Source: Paeniglutamicibacter antarcticus
GTDB lineage: Bacteria; Actinomycetota; Actinomycetes; Actinomycetales; Micrococcaceae
Reading direction: 5' to 3'
Assembly: GCF_900010755.1 (NCBI RefSeq)
Contig: NZ_CZJT01000169.1
Coordinates: 1 to 64,000, forward strand
Length of the DNA stretch: 64,000 bases
Of this stretch, positions 1 to 8,540 are shown one piece after another; the first letter of the stretch is position 1; each line of letters starts with the position of its first letter. The translations under genes and the position numbers were made by a program. The notes under the pieces were generated by a model that ran no database searches, was not told the origin of the DNA, and saw nothing but the letters and a program-made list of their open reading frames with translations.

Positions 1-146
1 CACCGAGCCACAGAATGGCTCAACCCCAGGAACCCAGTTGGAACACCACCGGCAGTGAGGCCGGACAACTTGCCATGCCCTCAAACGAAACCGGCCCCAA
101 CCTCCGAAATCAAACGGTGGTCAGAGCCGGGTCGGTGGATCGAGGC
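1..146. other. Window-edge sequence without a supported gene
   Basis: This stretch lies downstream of the SIS-domain gene, which is on the minus strand. Plus frame 1 is open from base 1 to a TAG at 148-150 (about 49 codons, proline-rich). It has no start in the window and no motif I recognise, so it may be the tail of a gene beginning outside or a chance open frame. I see no clear terminator hairpin. Confidence 0.3.
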
Positions 147-1055
147 TTAGGCTTCGTCGCTGAGGATGACTGAGCGAGTCAGGTTTCGCGGCTGGTCAGG
201 GTTCATGCCGCGGGCCCGGGCACGGTCCAGGGTGACGCGGTGGATGCGGGTCAGTTCGGCCAATGGGTGCACCTGGTTGTTGATGTACAGGGCGCCGGTG
301 CGGACCATGTCCCCGGCCAGTCCCTCGGGTTCTTCGCCGAGCATCCAGGTCACGCGGTTCGGCGCGGCAATCGAGATGGGACCGTGGCGGTAGTCCATGG
401 CCGGGTAGGACTCGGTCCAGCCCTGCACCGCTTCGCGCATCTTCAACGCGGCTTCGTGGGCCAGGCCCACGGTCCAGCCGCGGCCCAGGAAGGTGAACTG
501 CTCGGCGTCGATCAGTTCCGCCGGGGTTTGGGCGGTGACGGCGGTGCGGGCATCTGCCACGGCATCGGTCAGGTCCACCCCGACGCTGGTGAGCAGGTAG
601 GCCAGCGCGGTGGTGGCGAAGCGGGTCTGGACCACTGACTCCTCATCGGCGTACGGCAGTTCAACCACCTGGTCAACCTTGGAAACGATCGGGGAGGAAG
701 TGTCACCGATAACTGCCACCGTCGGGATCGAACCGTCCAGTTCGGCCAACAGTGCCAATACCTCGGAAGTGGTGCCCGAGCGGGTGATGGCAACCAGCAC
801 GTCGTAGTCGCGTGAGGCGATGAACGCTTCGGAAGCGGCGAACGCGTCGGTGATGCCCTTGCCGGCGGCTTCGCGCGCCGTGGCGTAGGACTGGGCCATA
901 AACCAGGAGGTGCCGCAACCCACGACTGCCACACGGGCGCCGTCTGCCGGGAGCAAGTTCTCGGCCTTGGCCTGGGCGATGGCGCGTTCCCACATCTCCG
1001 GCTGCGAGGTGAGTTCAATATCCATGTGGTAACCGAGCTGGGTGTTGTCGCTCAA
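147..1055 (-). CDS. SIS-domain sugar-phosphate isomerase/aminotransferase-like protein (AgaS/GlmS-isomerase type)
   Basis: The product has 302 residues and two SIS (sugar isomerase) domains, roughly 35-155 and 185-290. The motifs GCGTSWFMAQSYA and TRSGTTSEVLALL match the phosphosugar-binding loops of the GlmS isomerase half and of AgaS-type ketose/aldose isomerases. No glutaminase domain is present, so it is not a full GlmS. It probably acts in the cytoplasm on an amino-sugar phosphate. The TTG start is chosen because AAGGAG lies 6 nt upstream; the frame extends 20 codons further without a better site. A GlcNAc catabolic locus at 52.7-60.6 kb could use such an enzyme, but the two are not adjacent. 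The substrate is unknown. Confidence 0.8.
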   Translation of the reverse strand: MSDNTQLGYHMDIELTSQPEMWERAIAQAKAENLLPADGARVAVVGCGTSWFMAQSYATAREAAGKGITDAFAASEAFIASRDYDVLVAITRSGTTSEVLALLAELDGSIPTVAVIGDTSSPIVSKVDQVVELPYADEESVVQTRFATTALAYLLTSVGVDLTDAVADARTAVTAQTPAELIDAEQFTFLGRGWTVGLAHEAALKMREAVQGWTESYPAMDYRHGPISIAAPNRVTWMLGEEPEGLAGDMVRTGALYINNQVHPLAELTRIHRVTLDRARARGMNPDQPRNLTRSVILSDEA

Positions 1056-1277
1056 GACAGTCTCCTTAGATGGCCCCGGGCACCCAAGTGCGGCGGGAAA
1101 TAGCAAGATCTTCACCTCAATGATTGCTTATGCTCGTTTGACTTGTCTACCAATCACAAAAACTCTCAATTGCTCTCGGTTGGGGCGATGCGACGGCCGA
1201 ACCCGTTCGGGGCCTCAAGCATGCAACCGTGAGCACCCGCAACGCGGTTCGCCGGGGGCCGCAATCTGCCGGCAAAC
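1056..1277. other. Intergenic region upstream of the SIS gene
   Basis: Together with the hairpin at 1278-1343 this separates two minus-strand genes. On the minus strand the segment around 1100-1165 is AT-richer and carries repeated CAAAC, CATAA and CAATC-like words, which could hold the promoter and a DeoR/AgaR-type regulator site for the SIS gene. No exact promoter is assigned. Confidence 0.3.
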
Positions 1278-1343
1278 AAAAAGCGCCAGCCGGTCGCGGC
1301 AACACCTGTAGCGGTGTTGCCGCGCCAACTGGCGCTTTCCGAA
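1278..1343 (-). terminator. Intrinsic terminator downstream of tpx
   Basis: This is a long inverted repeat. The outer arms are AAAGCGCCAG (1279-1288) and CTGGCGCTTT (1329-1338); the inner arms are CGCGGCAACACC and GGTGTTGCCGCG. Read on the minus strand, the hairpin follows the tpx stop by about 20 nt and ends in TTTTTGTTTG, the classic rho-independent form. Confidence 0.9.
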
Positions 1344-1358
1344 ATGAACTGCCGGGTA

Positions 1359-1856
1359 TTAGACCAGTGCGGAAATCGCGGCGTCGTAGTTCGGCTCGGT
1401 GGTGATTTCCTCAACAACCTCGCTGTGGACCACCTCGCCGGCTTCGTTCAGCACGATGACGGCGCGAGCCAGCAGGCCGCGCAGCGGGCCCTCAACCTGG
1501 GTCAGGCCGAAGTCGGCACCGAAATCGGAGCGGAAGACCGAAGCCGGAACGACGTTCTCGATGCCTTCGGCACCGCAGAAGCGGCCCAGGGCGAACGGAA
1601 GATCGGCGGAAACACACACAACTGCCGTGTTATCCAGGCCGGCCGCAATTTCGTTGAAGCGGCGTACCGAGGCGGCACAGGTGCCGGTGTCCACGGACGG
1701 GAAGATGTTCAGCACTACGCGCTTGCCACGAAGGCCTTCGCTGGTGACATCGCTGAGGTCGGCGCCGGCGAGGGCGAATTCGGGAGCCAGGGCGCCTACG
1801 GCCGGCAGCTCGCCAATAGTCTGGACGGGGGTTCCTTTGAATGCAGTAATAGCCAT
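1359..1856 (-). CDS. tpx: Thiol peroxidase (Tpx, atypical 2-Cys peroxiredoxin)
   Basis: The 165-residue length is normal for Tpx. It reduces hydrogen peroxide and organic peroxides in the cytoplasm, usually with thioredoxin as electron donor. The peroxidatic cysteine is C60 in PSVDTGTC and the resolving cysteine is C94 in RFCGAEG, the spacing expected for Tpx. The N-terminal MAITAFKGTPVQTIGELP is a typical Tpx start. The gene lies 44 bp downstream of hutI on the same strand but probably has its own promoter, and it ends at a strong intrinsic terminator. Confidence 0.96.
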   Translation of the reverse strand: MAITAFKGTPVQTIGELPAVGALAPEFALAGADLSDVTSEGLRGKRVVLNIFPSVDTGTCAASVRRFNEIAAGLDNTAVVCVSADLPFALGRFCGAEGIENVVPASVFRSDFGADFGLTQVEGPLRGLLARAVIVLNEAGEVVHSEVVEEITTEPNYDAAISALV

Positions 1857-1900
1857 GATTCTTGTCTACCACGAAGCCGCTCGCCGAAGCGAAGATGACA

Positions 1901-3112
1901 CTACGGTTTCCCTGACACCTGAATTCCCGCGCGGAAGACCGGGCCGGTGAGGTTCATGCCCGGGCGGTAGGCCAAATGCGCCACGCTCGGGGCGTTCAGC
2001 AACTGGATATCGGCCCGCTTGCCGACCTCCAGCGACCCCACCTTGTTCTGGACGCCCAGCGCCAACGCTCCCCCGTAGGTGGCCGCGGTGATGGCTTCCT
2101 CGATGCTCAGGCGCATCTGCAACACCGCGGTGGCCACGCAGAACCCCATCGATGAGGTGTAGGAGGTGCCCGGGTTGCAGTTGGAGGCGAGCGCAATCTG
2201 CACGCCGGCATCGATCAATTCACGCCCCGGCGCCAACGGCTGCCGGGTGGACAGGTCGCATGCAGGAAGGCAGGTGGCCACGGTGCCCGCGGTTCCGGTG
2301 CGGGTTGCCGCGTCCCAGTTCTCCCAGGAACCGGCGAGCGCCGAGATATCGGAGTCATCGAGGTAGTTCACGTGGTCCACGCTTTTGGCACCGAATTCGA
2401 CGGCCAACTGCGTTCCCGGGCCCGGGCCCAGCTGGTTGCCGTGCACACGGAGTCCGAGTCCTGCTTCGGCGCAGGCAGCAAGCACCTGGCGGGATTGGGC
2501 TTCATTGAAGGCGCCTCGCTCACAGAAGACATCCGCGAACTGCACATAGGGGGCCACTCGTTCGAGCATTTCCCCGCAGACCAGGTCCGTGTAGTCCTGG
2601 GCATTCATGCCGGCGGGCACCAGGTGGGCTCCCAGGAACGTCACCTGGTCCACTACCGTGGAGGCAATCCGGGCGTGCCGGGTCTCTTCTTCGACACTGA
2701 GCCCGTACCCGGTCTTGGTTTCCAGGTAGGTGGTGCCACCGGCCAGCGCCTCGGCGGCCCGGCCCATGACCAGCCGGGTCAGGTCGTAGTCGCTGGTGGC
2801 GGTGGTCGCCTTGGTGGTGACCGCGATGCCGCCGGCAGCGTACTCCTGCCCTGCCATGCGTGCCACGAACTCCTGGCTGCGGTCACCGGCGAAGACCAGA
2901 TGCGTGTGCGAGTCGACCCACCCCGGCAGCGCCGCACGGTAGCCGGCGTCAATGACCTCATCGGCAGCGGGAGCTTGGGCGGCCGAGCCCATCCAGGCGA
3001 TGTTCTCCCCCTCGATGAGGATCGCTGCGTCGCGAACCACGCTGTGTACTGCATCGGCGGTGAAGACCTCCGACAGGCTGGTGATCAGTGTTGTTTTCGG
3101 TGTGGTGTTCAT
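1901..3112 (-). CDS. hutI: Imidazolonepropionase (HutI)
   Basis: The 403-residue product hydrolyses 4-imidazolone-5-propionate to N-formimidoyl-L-glutamate, the third step of histidine degradation. It is an amidohydrolase-superfamily enzyme: residues H69 and H71 in DSHTHLVFAGDRSQEF are the first metal ligands, and the C-terminal KRADIQLLNAP segment closes the beta-sandwich. Length matches the family. The ATG overlaps the hutF stop by 4 bp (ATGA), indicating translational coupling at the end of the minus-strand hut operon iclR-hutU-M20-hutF-hutI. Confidence 0.96.
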   Translation of the reverse strand: MNTTPKTTLITSLSEVFTADAVHSVVRDAAILIEGENIAWMGSAAQAPAADEVIDAGYRAALPGWVDSHTHLVFAGDRSQEFVARMAGQEYAAGGIAVTTKATTATSDYDLTRLVMGRAAEALAGGTTYLETKTGYGLSVEEETRHARIASTVVDQVTFLGAHLVPAGMNAQDYTDLVCGEMLERVAPYVQFADVFCERGAFNEAQSRQVLAACAEAGLGLRVHGNQLGPGPGTQLAVEFGAKSVDHVNYLDDSDISALAGSWENWDAATRTGTAGTVATCLPACDLSTRQPLAPGRELIDAGVQIALASNCNPGTSYTSSMGFCVATAVLQMRLSIEEAITAATYGGALALGVQNKVGSLEVGKRADIQLLNAPSVAHLAYRPGMNLTGPVFRAGIQVSGKP

Positions 3113-4407
3113 GAAAACTCCGGGTGGTTCTGGAAGAAGGCTGCGTACAGATCTGCTGGATCACCCAGCCGGGTGTGGATGCCGTCGCGAGCCACCAGCT
3201 CCCCATTGATGTACACGGCGGTGATGTCGGCGGCGGTGGCTGTCAGCGGAAGCTGCGCGGACCGGGACCCCGCGGTGCGCACCGAATGCGTGGACACCAC
3301 CAGGTGGTCCTCGTTCTCCGGCAGCCCCAGCGAGCGCAGCCCGGCTTCGCGTGCGGCGGCGGAAATCTCCGCGGGCGAGAAACGCCCGCGTTGTCCGCTG
3401 CGCAGCCGTTCCCCGTGTTCCAGTGCGCGCTGTTCAAGGTACGGGTCAAGCACCGCGTGCTGGTCGCTGCCCAGTGCGATGCTGGCGCCGGCATCGGCAA
3501 GTTCACGGGCCGGGCCTATCCCGTCACCCAGATCAGCCTCGGTGGTGGGGCACATGACGATGTTTGCTGATCCCCCACCCAAGGAGGCAATGTCCTGTGT
3601 GCTCAGGTGGGTTGCGTGCACCGCCGAGAGGCGTGCGCCCAGCAGCCCTGCCTGCTCCAGCAACCCGGTGGGGGTCAGCCCGTAGGCGCTAAGGCATGCC
3701 TGGTTTTCCGCTGGTTGCTCCGAAAGGTGCACGTGCAGCGGCAGGGCCGGGTCAATCCCGGAGGAAATGTATTCAAGGTCGGCCGGGGCCAGCGCGCGCA
3801 CCGAGTGGATCGCAGCACCCATGGTGAGCAGCCCGGCTCCCGCGTCAAGGTCCTTCAAGGCGGTTGCCAGCCGTCCGTGGCGTTGCAACCAGGCCTCGGC
3901 ACTGCCGTCGCTGAAGCGCCGCTGGGTAGCATCAAGTTCCAGCACGGTTCCGTCGGCCGCCAGCCCGCCTTGCAGGTAACAGGTATCAAGGAGCACCAGG
4001 CGTATGCCTGCCGCCAAGGCCGCCCGGCCCAGGGCCAGTTCCATGGCGTGCGGTTCCGTGTCAGGGGCTTCGGGGTCCGAAACGTTGGCCCCATACGGGG
4101 TGCCGTCGTTTTGGTGGTGCAGGTAGTGGAATTCGCCCACCGCGCTGTATCCGGCGGTGACCATCTCCGCGAAAACCGCGGTGGCCAGTTGCTGGTATCC
4201 GGCGGGGGTCAGCGCGTGCGCGTACTTGTACATGTGCTCGCGCCAGGTCCAGAAGGTTCCGGCTCCCCCGTCTTCGCCCTCGTGGGTCCGGCCGCGCAGG
4301 ATCCGGTGGAAGGCATGGGAATGCGCGTTGACAGGTGCCGGGACCCGGAGCGTGCCGGCGGGGCCATGATGCTCTTCGCTGGCAGCAGACGGGTGCCCCG
4401 GGCTCAC
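3109..4407 (-). CDS. hutF: Formimidoylglutamate deiminase (HutF)
   Basis: The product converts N-formimidoyl-L-glutamate to N-formyl-L-glutamate and ammonia. Visible signatures are NAHSHAFHR (metal ligands H29, H31), LHVHLSEQPAEN, VHATHLS, NIVMCPTTEADLGDGIGP and ALGSDQHAVLDPYLEQRALEH, all typical of HutF rather than of guanine deaminase. The GTG start at 4407 is chosen because GTGA overlaps the upstream stop. This gives 432 residues with only about 26 residues before the metal motif, whereas as I recall the family usually has about 50 there, so part of the N-terminal beta-sandwich appears to be missing. The frame stays open upstream to 4689 but reads as an arginine-rich shadow of the neighbouring gene. 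Confidence 0.92.
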   Translation of the reverse strand: MSPGHPSAASEEHHGPAGTLRVPAPVNAHSHAFHRILRGRTHEGEDGGAGTFWTWREHMYKYAHALTPAGYQQLATAVFAEMVTAGYSAVGEFHYLHHQNDGTPYGANVSDPEAPDTEPHAMELALGRAALAAGIRLVLLDTCYLQGGLAADGTVLELDATQRRFSDGSAEAWLQRHGRLATALKDLDAGAGLLTMGAAIHSVRALAPADLEYISSGIDPALPLHVHLSEQPAENQACLSAYGLTPTGLLEQAGLLGARLSAVHATHLSTQDIASLGGGSANIVMCPTTEADLGDGIGPARELADAGASIALGSDQHAVLDPYLEQRALEHGERLRSGQRGRFSPAEISAAAREAGLRSLGLPENEDHLVVSTHSVRTAGSRSAQLPLTATAADITAVYINGELVARDGIHTRLGDPADLYAAFFQNHPEFS

Positions 4408-5696
4408 AGCAAATCCTCGAGTGCGTCGGCAAGCGCCGCGACCCCTGCATCGGCGTCGTCGTGTTCCACGTATTCCTCCGGCGAGTGGCTGATGCCCGAG
4501 GGATTGCGCACGTACAGCATGCCGGTGGGAACCTCCGAGGCGAGCACCCCGGCATCGTGCCCGGCCCCGGTGGGCAGCAGGGGTGCGCCGGGGATCAGCC
4601 GGTGCACGGATTTTGCCAGCGAGGCGCCCAGTGCGGCATCGAAGTTCACGGTGCCGGAGAGCGATTCCTCGGTGAGCAGTGCGCTGCAACCCTCAAAGGC
4701 CGCGATCTTTTGCGCCTGCCCGTGGATCTTTTCCACCAGCATGGCGGTGGTTGCATCATCCGGGTGGCGGACATCAAGCCAGAGGTCCACCCGGGAGGCG
4801 ATCACGTTGGTGCCGCCGGGCACCGGTTCCAGCCTGCCCACGGTGGCGCGGGCAGCCGGCTGGGCGGTGGCGATGTCGCGGACCTTGAGCACCAGCTGGG
4901 CTGCGGCGATCATCGGATCGGCGCGGTCGGTCATCAGCGTGGTGCCCGCGTGGTTGCCCTGCCCGGAGAAGCTCAGCCGCCAGCGCCCGTGTCCCAGGAT
5001 CGAGTTGCCGATGGCCACCGCCGGGCCGCGTCCGGCGGCGTCGGTGAATTCCTCGGTGTTCAGCCCGCGGCCCTGTTCGACGTGCAGTTCGATGAAGTCG
5101 CCGATGAGGGCCAGTGCCGCCTCGTCGCGGCCCATGAGCGCCGGATCCAGGCCGTTTGCCGTGGCGATGTCGGCGAAGCTGTCGCCGTTGGCATCGCGCA
5201 GGTTCAGCGCCTTGGCCGGTTCGATGGCCCCGGTGAGCAACCGGGAGCCCAGGCAGGCAACACCGAAACGCGAGCCTTCCTCCTCCGGGAAGACGGTCAG
5301 GGCCAGGGCCCTATGGCGGTGCAGGTCCCCGCTTCCCTCGCGTGCCGCGAGCACATCGAAGGCCGCCAGTGCGCTGGCAACACCCAGCGGGCCGTCAAAG
5401 GCGCCGCCGCCGGGAACCGAGTCAAGATGGGAGCCGGTGACCAAGGAACCCTTGCGGGAAGCAGCGTCCTTGGCCGAACCCGGCAGGTCCCACCAGGCCC
5501 AGATGATGCCGTTGGCATCGGTGGACACCTCAAGACCGCGGCCTTGGGCCTCGGCGATGAACCATTCGCGCAGGGTGATTTCTGCCGACGAGTACACGGG
5601 GCGTGAATAACCGCCGCGCTTGGCGTCCCTCCCCGTCTCACCTATGGCTGCCAACAGGGAATTTACTGTGCTCACTGGCTGGTTCGTCTCCTTCAT
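4404..5696 (-). CDS. M20-family amidohydrolase (allantoate amidohydrolase / N-carbamoyl amino acid hydrolase type)
   Basis: The 430-residue product belongs to the M20/Zn-dependent amidohydrolase family. Metal-binding signatures are GSHLDSVPGGGAFDG (H90, D101) and FPEEEGSRFG (E139/E140), and the HxD pattern plus VTGSHLDSVP is typical of AllC/HyuC-like ureido hydrolases. It lies inside the hut operon between hutU and hutF and overlaps hutF by 4 bp. No HutG-type N-formylglutamate deformylase is present in the window, so I infer that this enzyme may release formate from N-formylglutamate. Start: the ATG at 5696 has a weak ribosome site; a GTG at 5675 has AAGGAG 12 nt upstream and is a credible alternative. 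Confidence 0.85.
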   Translation of the reverse strand: MKETNQPVSTVNSLLAAIGETGRDAKRGGYSRPVYSSAEITLREWFIAEAQGRGLEVSTDANGIIWAWWDLPGSAKDAASRKGSLVTGSHLDSVPGGGAFDGPLGVASALAAFDVLAAREGSGDLHRHRALALTVFPEEEGSRFGVACLGSRLLTGAIEPAKALNLRDANGDSFADIATANGLDPALMGRDEAALALIGDFIELHVEQGRGLNTEEFTDAAGRGPAVAIGNSILGHGRWRLSFSGQGNHAGTTLMTDRADPMIAAAQLVLKVRDIATAQPAARATVGRLEPVPGGTNVIASRVDLWLDVRHPDDATTAMLVEKIHGQAQKIAAFEGCSALLTEESLSGTVNFDAALGASLAKSVHRLIPGAPLLPTGAGHDAGVLASEVPTGMLYVRNPSGISHSPEEYVEHDDADAGVAALADALEDLL

Positions 5697-5788
5697 CTCA
5701 CATGCGCTTCTCTGGCGCGTGCTGTTCTCTCGAACGCGGCGGTGGTGCTGTCTTGCTGGTGTTGTTTCTGCTGCTGATGTTGAACCAA

Positions 5789-5826
5789 CGATATGCGGGC
5801 GCCACGGCAGTGGCACCCGCATATCG
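5789..5826. terminator. Intercistronic hairpin between hutU and the M20 gene
   Basis: CGATATGCGGGCGCCAC pairs with GTGGCACCCGCATATCG around a GGCA loop, giving a 17-bp stem with one mismatch. It lies 18 bp after the hutU stop. The following bases on the minus strand (TTGGTTC) are only mildly U-rich, so it may be a partial terminator or an mRNA-stabilising hairpin that lowers expression of the distal hut genes. Confidence 0.65.
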
Positions 5827-5844
5827 TTTCTTCACGGACCGGTG

Positions 5845-7524
5845 CTACTCGGACATCGGGATGCGCACGCCACGTTCGTGGGCCACCTCAATGGCGCGCT
5901 CGTAACCGGCATCCACGTGGCGGATCACGCCCATGCCCGGGTCATTGGTCAGCAGAGCCTCAAGCTTGGCGGCTGCCAGCTCGGTGCCGTCGGCCACCGA
6001 GACCTGGCCGGCGTGGATGGAGCGGCCAATGCCAACCCCGCCGCCGTGGTGGATCGAGACCCAGGTGGCGCCGGAGCTGGTGGCGGTCAGTGCGTTGAGC
6101 AGCGGCCAGTCGGCGATGGCGTCCGAGCCGTCCTTCATGGCTTCGGTCTCACGGTACGGGGAGGCCACCGAGCCCGAATCAAGGTGGTCGCGGCCGATCA
6201 CGATCGGTGCTGAGACCTTGCCCTCGGCAACCAGCTTATTGAACAGCACACCGGCCTTGGCGCGGTCACCGTAGCCAAGCCAGCAGATGCGGGCCGGCAG
6301 GCCCTCGAACTCCACGTGCTCCTGTGCTGCGTTGAGCCAGCGGTGCAGGTGCTCGTTCTCCGGGAAGAGTTCCTTGAGCGCTTCGTCGGTCACGCGGATG
6401 TCTTCCGGGTCCCCGGAGAGTGCCACCCAGCGGAACGGGCCAAGGCCCTCGCAGAAGAGCGGGCGGATGTATGCCGGGACGAAGCCCGGGAATTCGAACG
6501 CGCGGTTGTAGCCGCCTTGGCGGGCCTCGTCGCGGATGGAGTTTCCGTAGTCGAAGACCTCGGCGCCGATGTCCTGGAAGCCGACCATCGCCTCCACATG
6601 TGCTGCCATGGAGGCTTGGGCCTTCTTGGTGAAACCTGCCTCGTCGGCCTTGGCCTCGGCATCCCACTGCTCAACCGTGTATTCAACCGGCAGGTAGGAC
6701 AGCGGGTCATGCGCACTGGTCTGGTCGGTGATGATGTCAAAGGACACCTCGCCTGCCTTTTGGCGGCGCAGCAGTTCCGGGAAGACCTCGGCGGCGTTTC
6801 CTACATAGCCCACCGAGAGTGCGCGGCCCTCGTTCTTTGCGGCGGTGACCTTGGCAAGTGCTGCATCCAGGTCCAGGTCCACGTCATCCAGGTAGCGCTT
6901 GCCCAAGCGGCGGCGCAGGCGTTCCTCGGACACGTCGATAATCAGGCAGGCGCCACCGTTGAGGGTGACGGCCAGCGGCTGCGCCCCGCCCATGCCGCCG
7001 CAACCGCCGGTCAGCGTCAGCGTGTTGGCCAGCGTGCCGCCAAAGCGCTTGGCTCCGATGGCAGCGAAGGTCTCGTAGGTGCCCTGCAGGATGCCCTGGG
7101 TGCCGATGTAGATCCAGGACCCGGCCGTCATCTGGCCGTACATCATCAGGCCCTCGGCCTCGAGCTTGCGGAACTCGGGCCAGGTGGCCCAGTCGCCGAC
7201 CAGATTGGAGTTGGCGATCAGTACGCGTGGCGCCCACTTGTTGGTGCGGAATACGCCAACCGGCTTGCCCGACTGAATCAGCAGCGTTTCGTCCTCTTCG
7301 AGGTCGGTCAGCGTCTTGATGATCGCGTCGTAGGCTTCCCAAGAGCGTGCAGCACGGCCGGTACCGCCGTAGACAACCAGGTCCTCGGGGCGCTCGGCAA
7401 CCTCGGGGTCCAGGTTGTTCATCAGCATGCGCAGCGGGGCCTCGGTGGCCCAGGACTTGGCTGTCAGCTTGGTGCCGCGCGGTGCGCGGATGACGCGGGT
7501 GGGATCGTGTTGGGTGAAGCTCAT
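5845..7524 (-). CDS. hutU: Urocanate hydratase (HutU)
   Basis: The 559-residue length is standard for urocanase. It hydrates urocanate to 4-imidazolone-5-propionate using tightly bound NAD+ as an electrophile, the second step of histidine degradation. Diagnostic segments are GCGGMGGAQPLAVTLNGG (NAD-binding glycine-rich loop), GYVGNAAEVFPELLRR, QTSAHDPLSYLP and ICWLGYGDRAKAG. The ATG at 7524 is chosen because AGGAG lies 9 nt upstream; the longer frame adds a polyglutamine-like stretch encoded by CAG/CAA repeats in the spacer after iclR, which is unlikely to be translated. Second gene of the minus-strand hut operon. Confidence 0.96.
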   Translation of the reverse strand: MSFTQHDPTRVIRAPRGTKLTAKSWATEAPLRMLMNNLDPEVAERPEDLVVYGGTGRAARSWEAYDAIIKTLTDLEEDETLLIQSGKPVGVFRTNKWAPRVLIANSNLVGDWATWPEFRKLEAEGLMMYGQMTAGSWIYIGTQGILQGTYETFAAIGAKRFGGTLANTLTLTGGCGGMGGAQPLAVTLNGGACLIIDVSEERLRRRLGKRYLDDVDLDLDAALAKVTAAKNEGRALSVGYVGNAAEVFPELLRRQKAGEVSFDIITDQTSAHDPLSYLPVEYTVEQWDAEAKADEAGFTKKAQASMAAHVEAMVGFQDIGAEVFDYGNSIRDEARQGGYNRAFEFPGFVPAYIRPLFCEGLGPFRWVALSGDPEDIRVTDEALKELFPENEHLHRWLNAAQEHVEFEGLPARICWLGYGDRAKAGVLFNKLVAEGKVSAPIVIGRDHLDSGSVASPYRETEAMKDGSDAIADWPLLNALTATSSGATWVSIHHGGGVGIGRSIHAGQVSVADGTELAAAKLEALLTNDPGMGVIRHVDAGYERAIEVAHERGVRIPMSE

Positions 7525-7611
7525 GGATCTTTTCTCCTGGTCCTGGTGTTGCCTGGTGGTTGCCTTTGTTGCGGTTTGCTGTTGTTGCTGCTGGTCCATG
7601 CGCGCGTGGGT

Positions 7612-8328
7612 CTAGTGGTGCTCGGCGGGTTCTTGGGTGGCGGTGGTTGCCGGGGCTTCCCCGAAGAGCGCGCGGGCCTCGGCGGCGACAAGTTCACCGA
7701 TGCGTGCGACTTCCCCGGGATTCATCCTGTAGCTGGGGGCCACCACGGAGATGGCTGCCAGCGGCCCGGTGTGGTCAGTGGCCCCGGGTGCGCCCCCTTG
7801 CTGGAGCGGGGCGGCGATGGCCGTGACATCTTCTTCGACGCCGCGGTCAGAGACCGCATAGCCGCTTTCGGGGGTCATTCCGGCAAAGACCACGCCGAGG
7901 CTTGAGCCTTCCAACGGAACGCTGCGGCCCACCCATGAGGCGTGACGCACCGAGTGGGTGCCCTCCGCGATCGCCAGATACACCGCATGGTCGTTGCCGG
8001 TTCCGTGGTGTCCGCGGACCGAAAGGTATGCAGATTCGCCGGTGGCGTCGACCAAGCGCTGCAGGGCCGGTCCGGCCAGGTGGATCAGCGACTCGTGGCT
8101 CAGCGCCTGCGCTCCCAGTTGAACCAGGCGCAGTCCCGGACGGTATTCACCGTCCTTGTCCTTGCGCACAAAGCCACTGTTTTCCAGGGTGCGCAGCAAC
8201 CGCAATGCTGTGGAGGCGGAAAGTTCCGTCTCGCGGGAAACCCCTGCCAGGGATACCGCACCGGCGTCACAGACAGCCCCCAAAAGTTGCAGGGCGCGTT
8301 CCACGGTACGGGTCGCTGGTTCAGCCAT
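7612..8328 (-). CDS. IclR-family transcriptional regulator of the hut locus
   Basis: The 238-residue product has an N-terminal winged helix-turn-helix (SLAGVSRETELSASTALR, about residues 26-45) and a C-terminal IclR effector domain. GGAGGA 7 nt before the ATG at 8328 fixes the start; the frame upstream lacks a comparable site. As the first gene of iclR-hutU-M20-hutF-hutI and divergent from hutH-hutD, it is placed to control both transcripts, presumably responding to urocanate or another histidine intermediate. A perfect palindrome in the intervening region (8437-8457) is its likely binding site. The regulatory role is inferred from position. Confidence 0.88.
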   Translation of the reverse strand: MAEPATRTVERALQLLGAVCDAGAVSLAGVSRETELSASTALRLLRTLENSGFVRKDKDGEYRPGLRLVQLGAQALSHESLIHLAGPALQRLVDATGESAYLSVRGHHGTGNDHAVYLAIAEGTHSVRHASWVGRSVPLEGSSLGVVFAGMTPESGYAVSDRGVEEDVTAIAAPLQQGGAPGATDHTGPLAAISVVAPSYRMNPGEVARIGELVAAEARALFGEAPATTATQEPAEHH

Positions 8329-8436
8329 GGGCTTGTCCTCCACTAAAGATTTTTTGGTGATGCGCGTATTCTCGGGTGTTTTTGCACCTTTGAATAAATC
8401 CGCAAGAGCTTGGGTCTTGCCCCCAAGCCACTCAAT

Positions 8437-8457
8437 GCGTTTCACTTATTGAAACGC
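8437..8457. promoter_or_regulatory. Candidate IclR (HutR) operator in the hut divergent promoter region
   Basis: GCGTTTCA and TGAAACGC form a perfect 8-bp inverted repeat with a 5-bp spacer (CTTAT). It lies about midway between the iclR start (8328) and the hutH start (8541). Size and symmetry fit a dimeric winged-helix repressor site. No T-tract follows, so it is not a terminator. Confidence 0.65.
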
Positions 8458-8540
8458 TAATTTCACCCCTTGGCAATACCGAACGAGAAATTCCCTCGAA
8501 TGACGCCACGGAAACCCGACCACTTCAGAAGGAAAAGCAC

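Noticed and set aside
1..150. Plus-strand frame open from the window edge to TAG 148-150 (about 49 codons)
   Set aside because: No start or recognisable motif in the window; short open frames are common at this GC content.
4408..4689. Upstream extension of hutF to 4689
   Set aside because: The extra sequence is arginine-rich shadow of the M20 gene; the GTGA overlap at 4407 is a better start.
2372..5610. Long plus-strand frames opposite hutI, hutF and the M20 gene
   Set aside because: They lie antisense to well-supported genes and show the Gly/Arg/Ala-rich composition of shadow frames.
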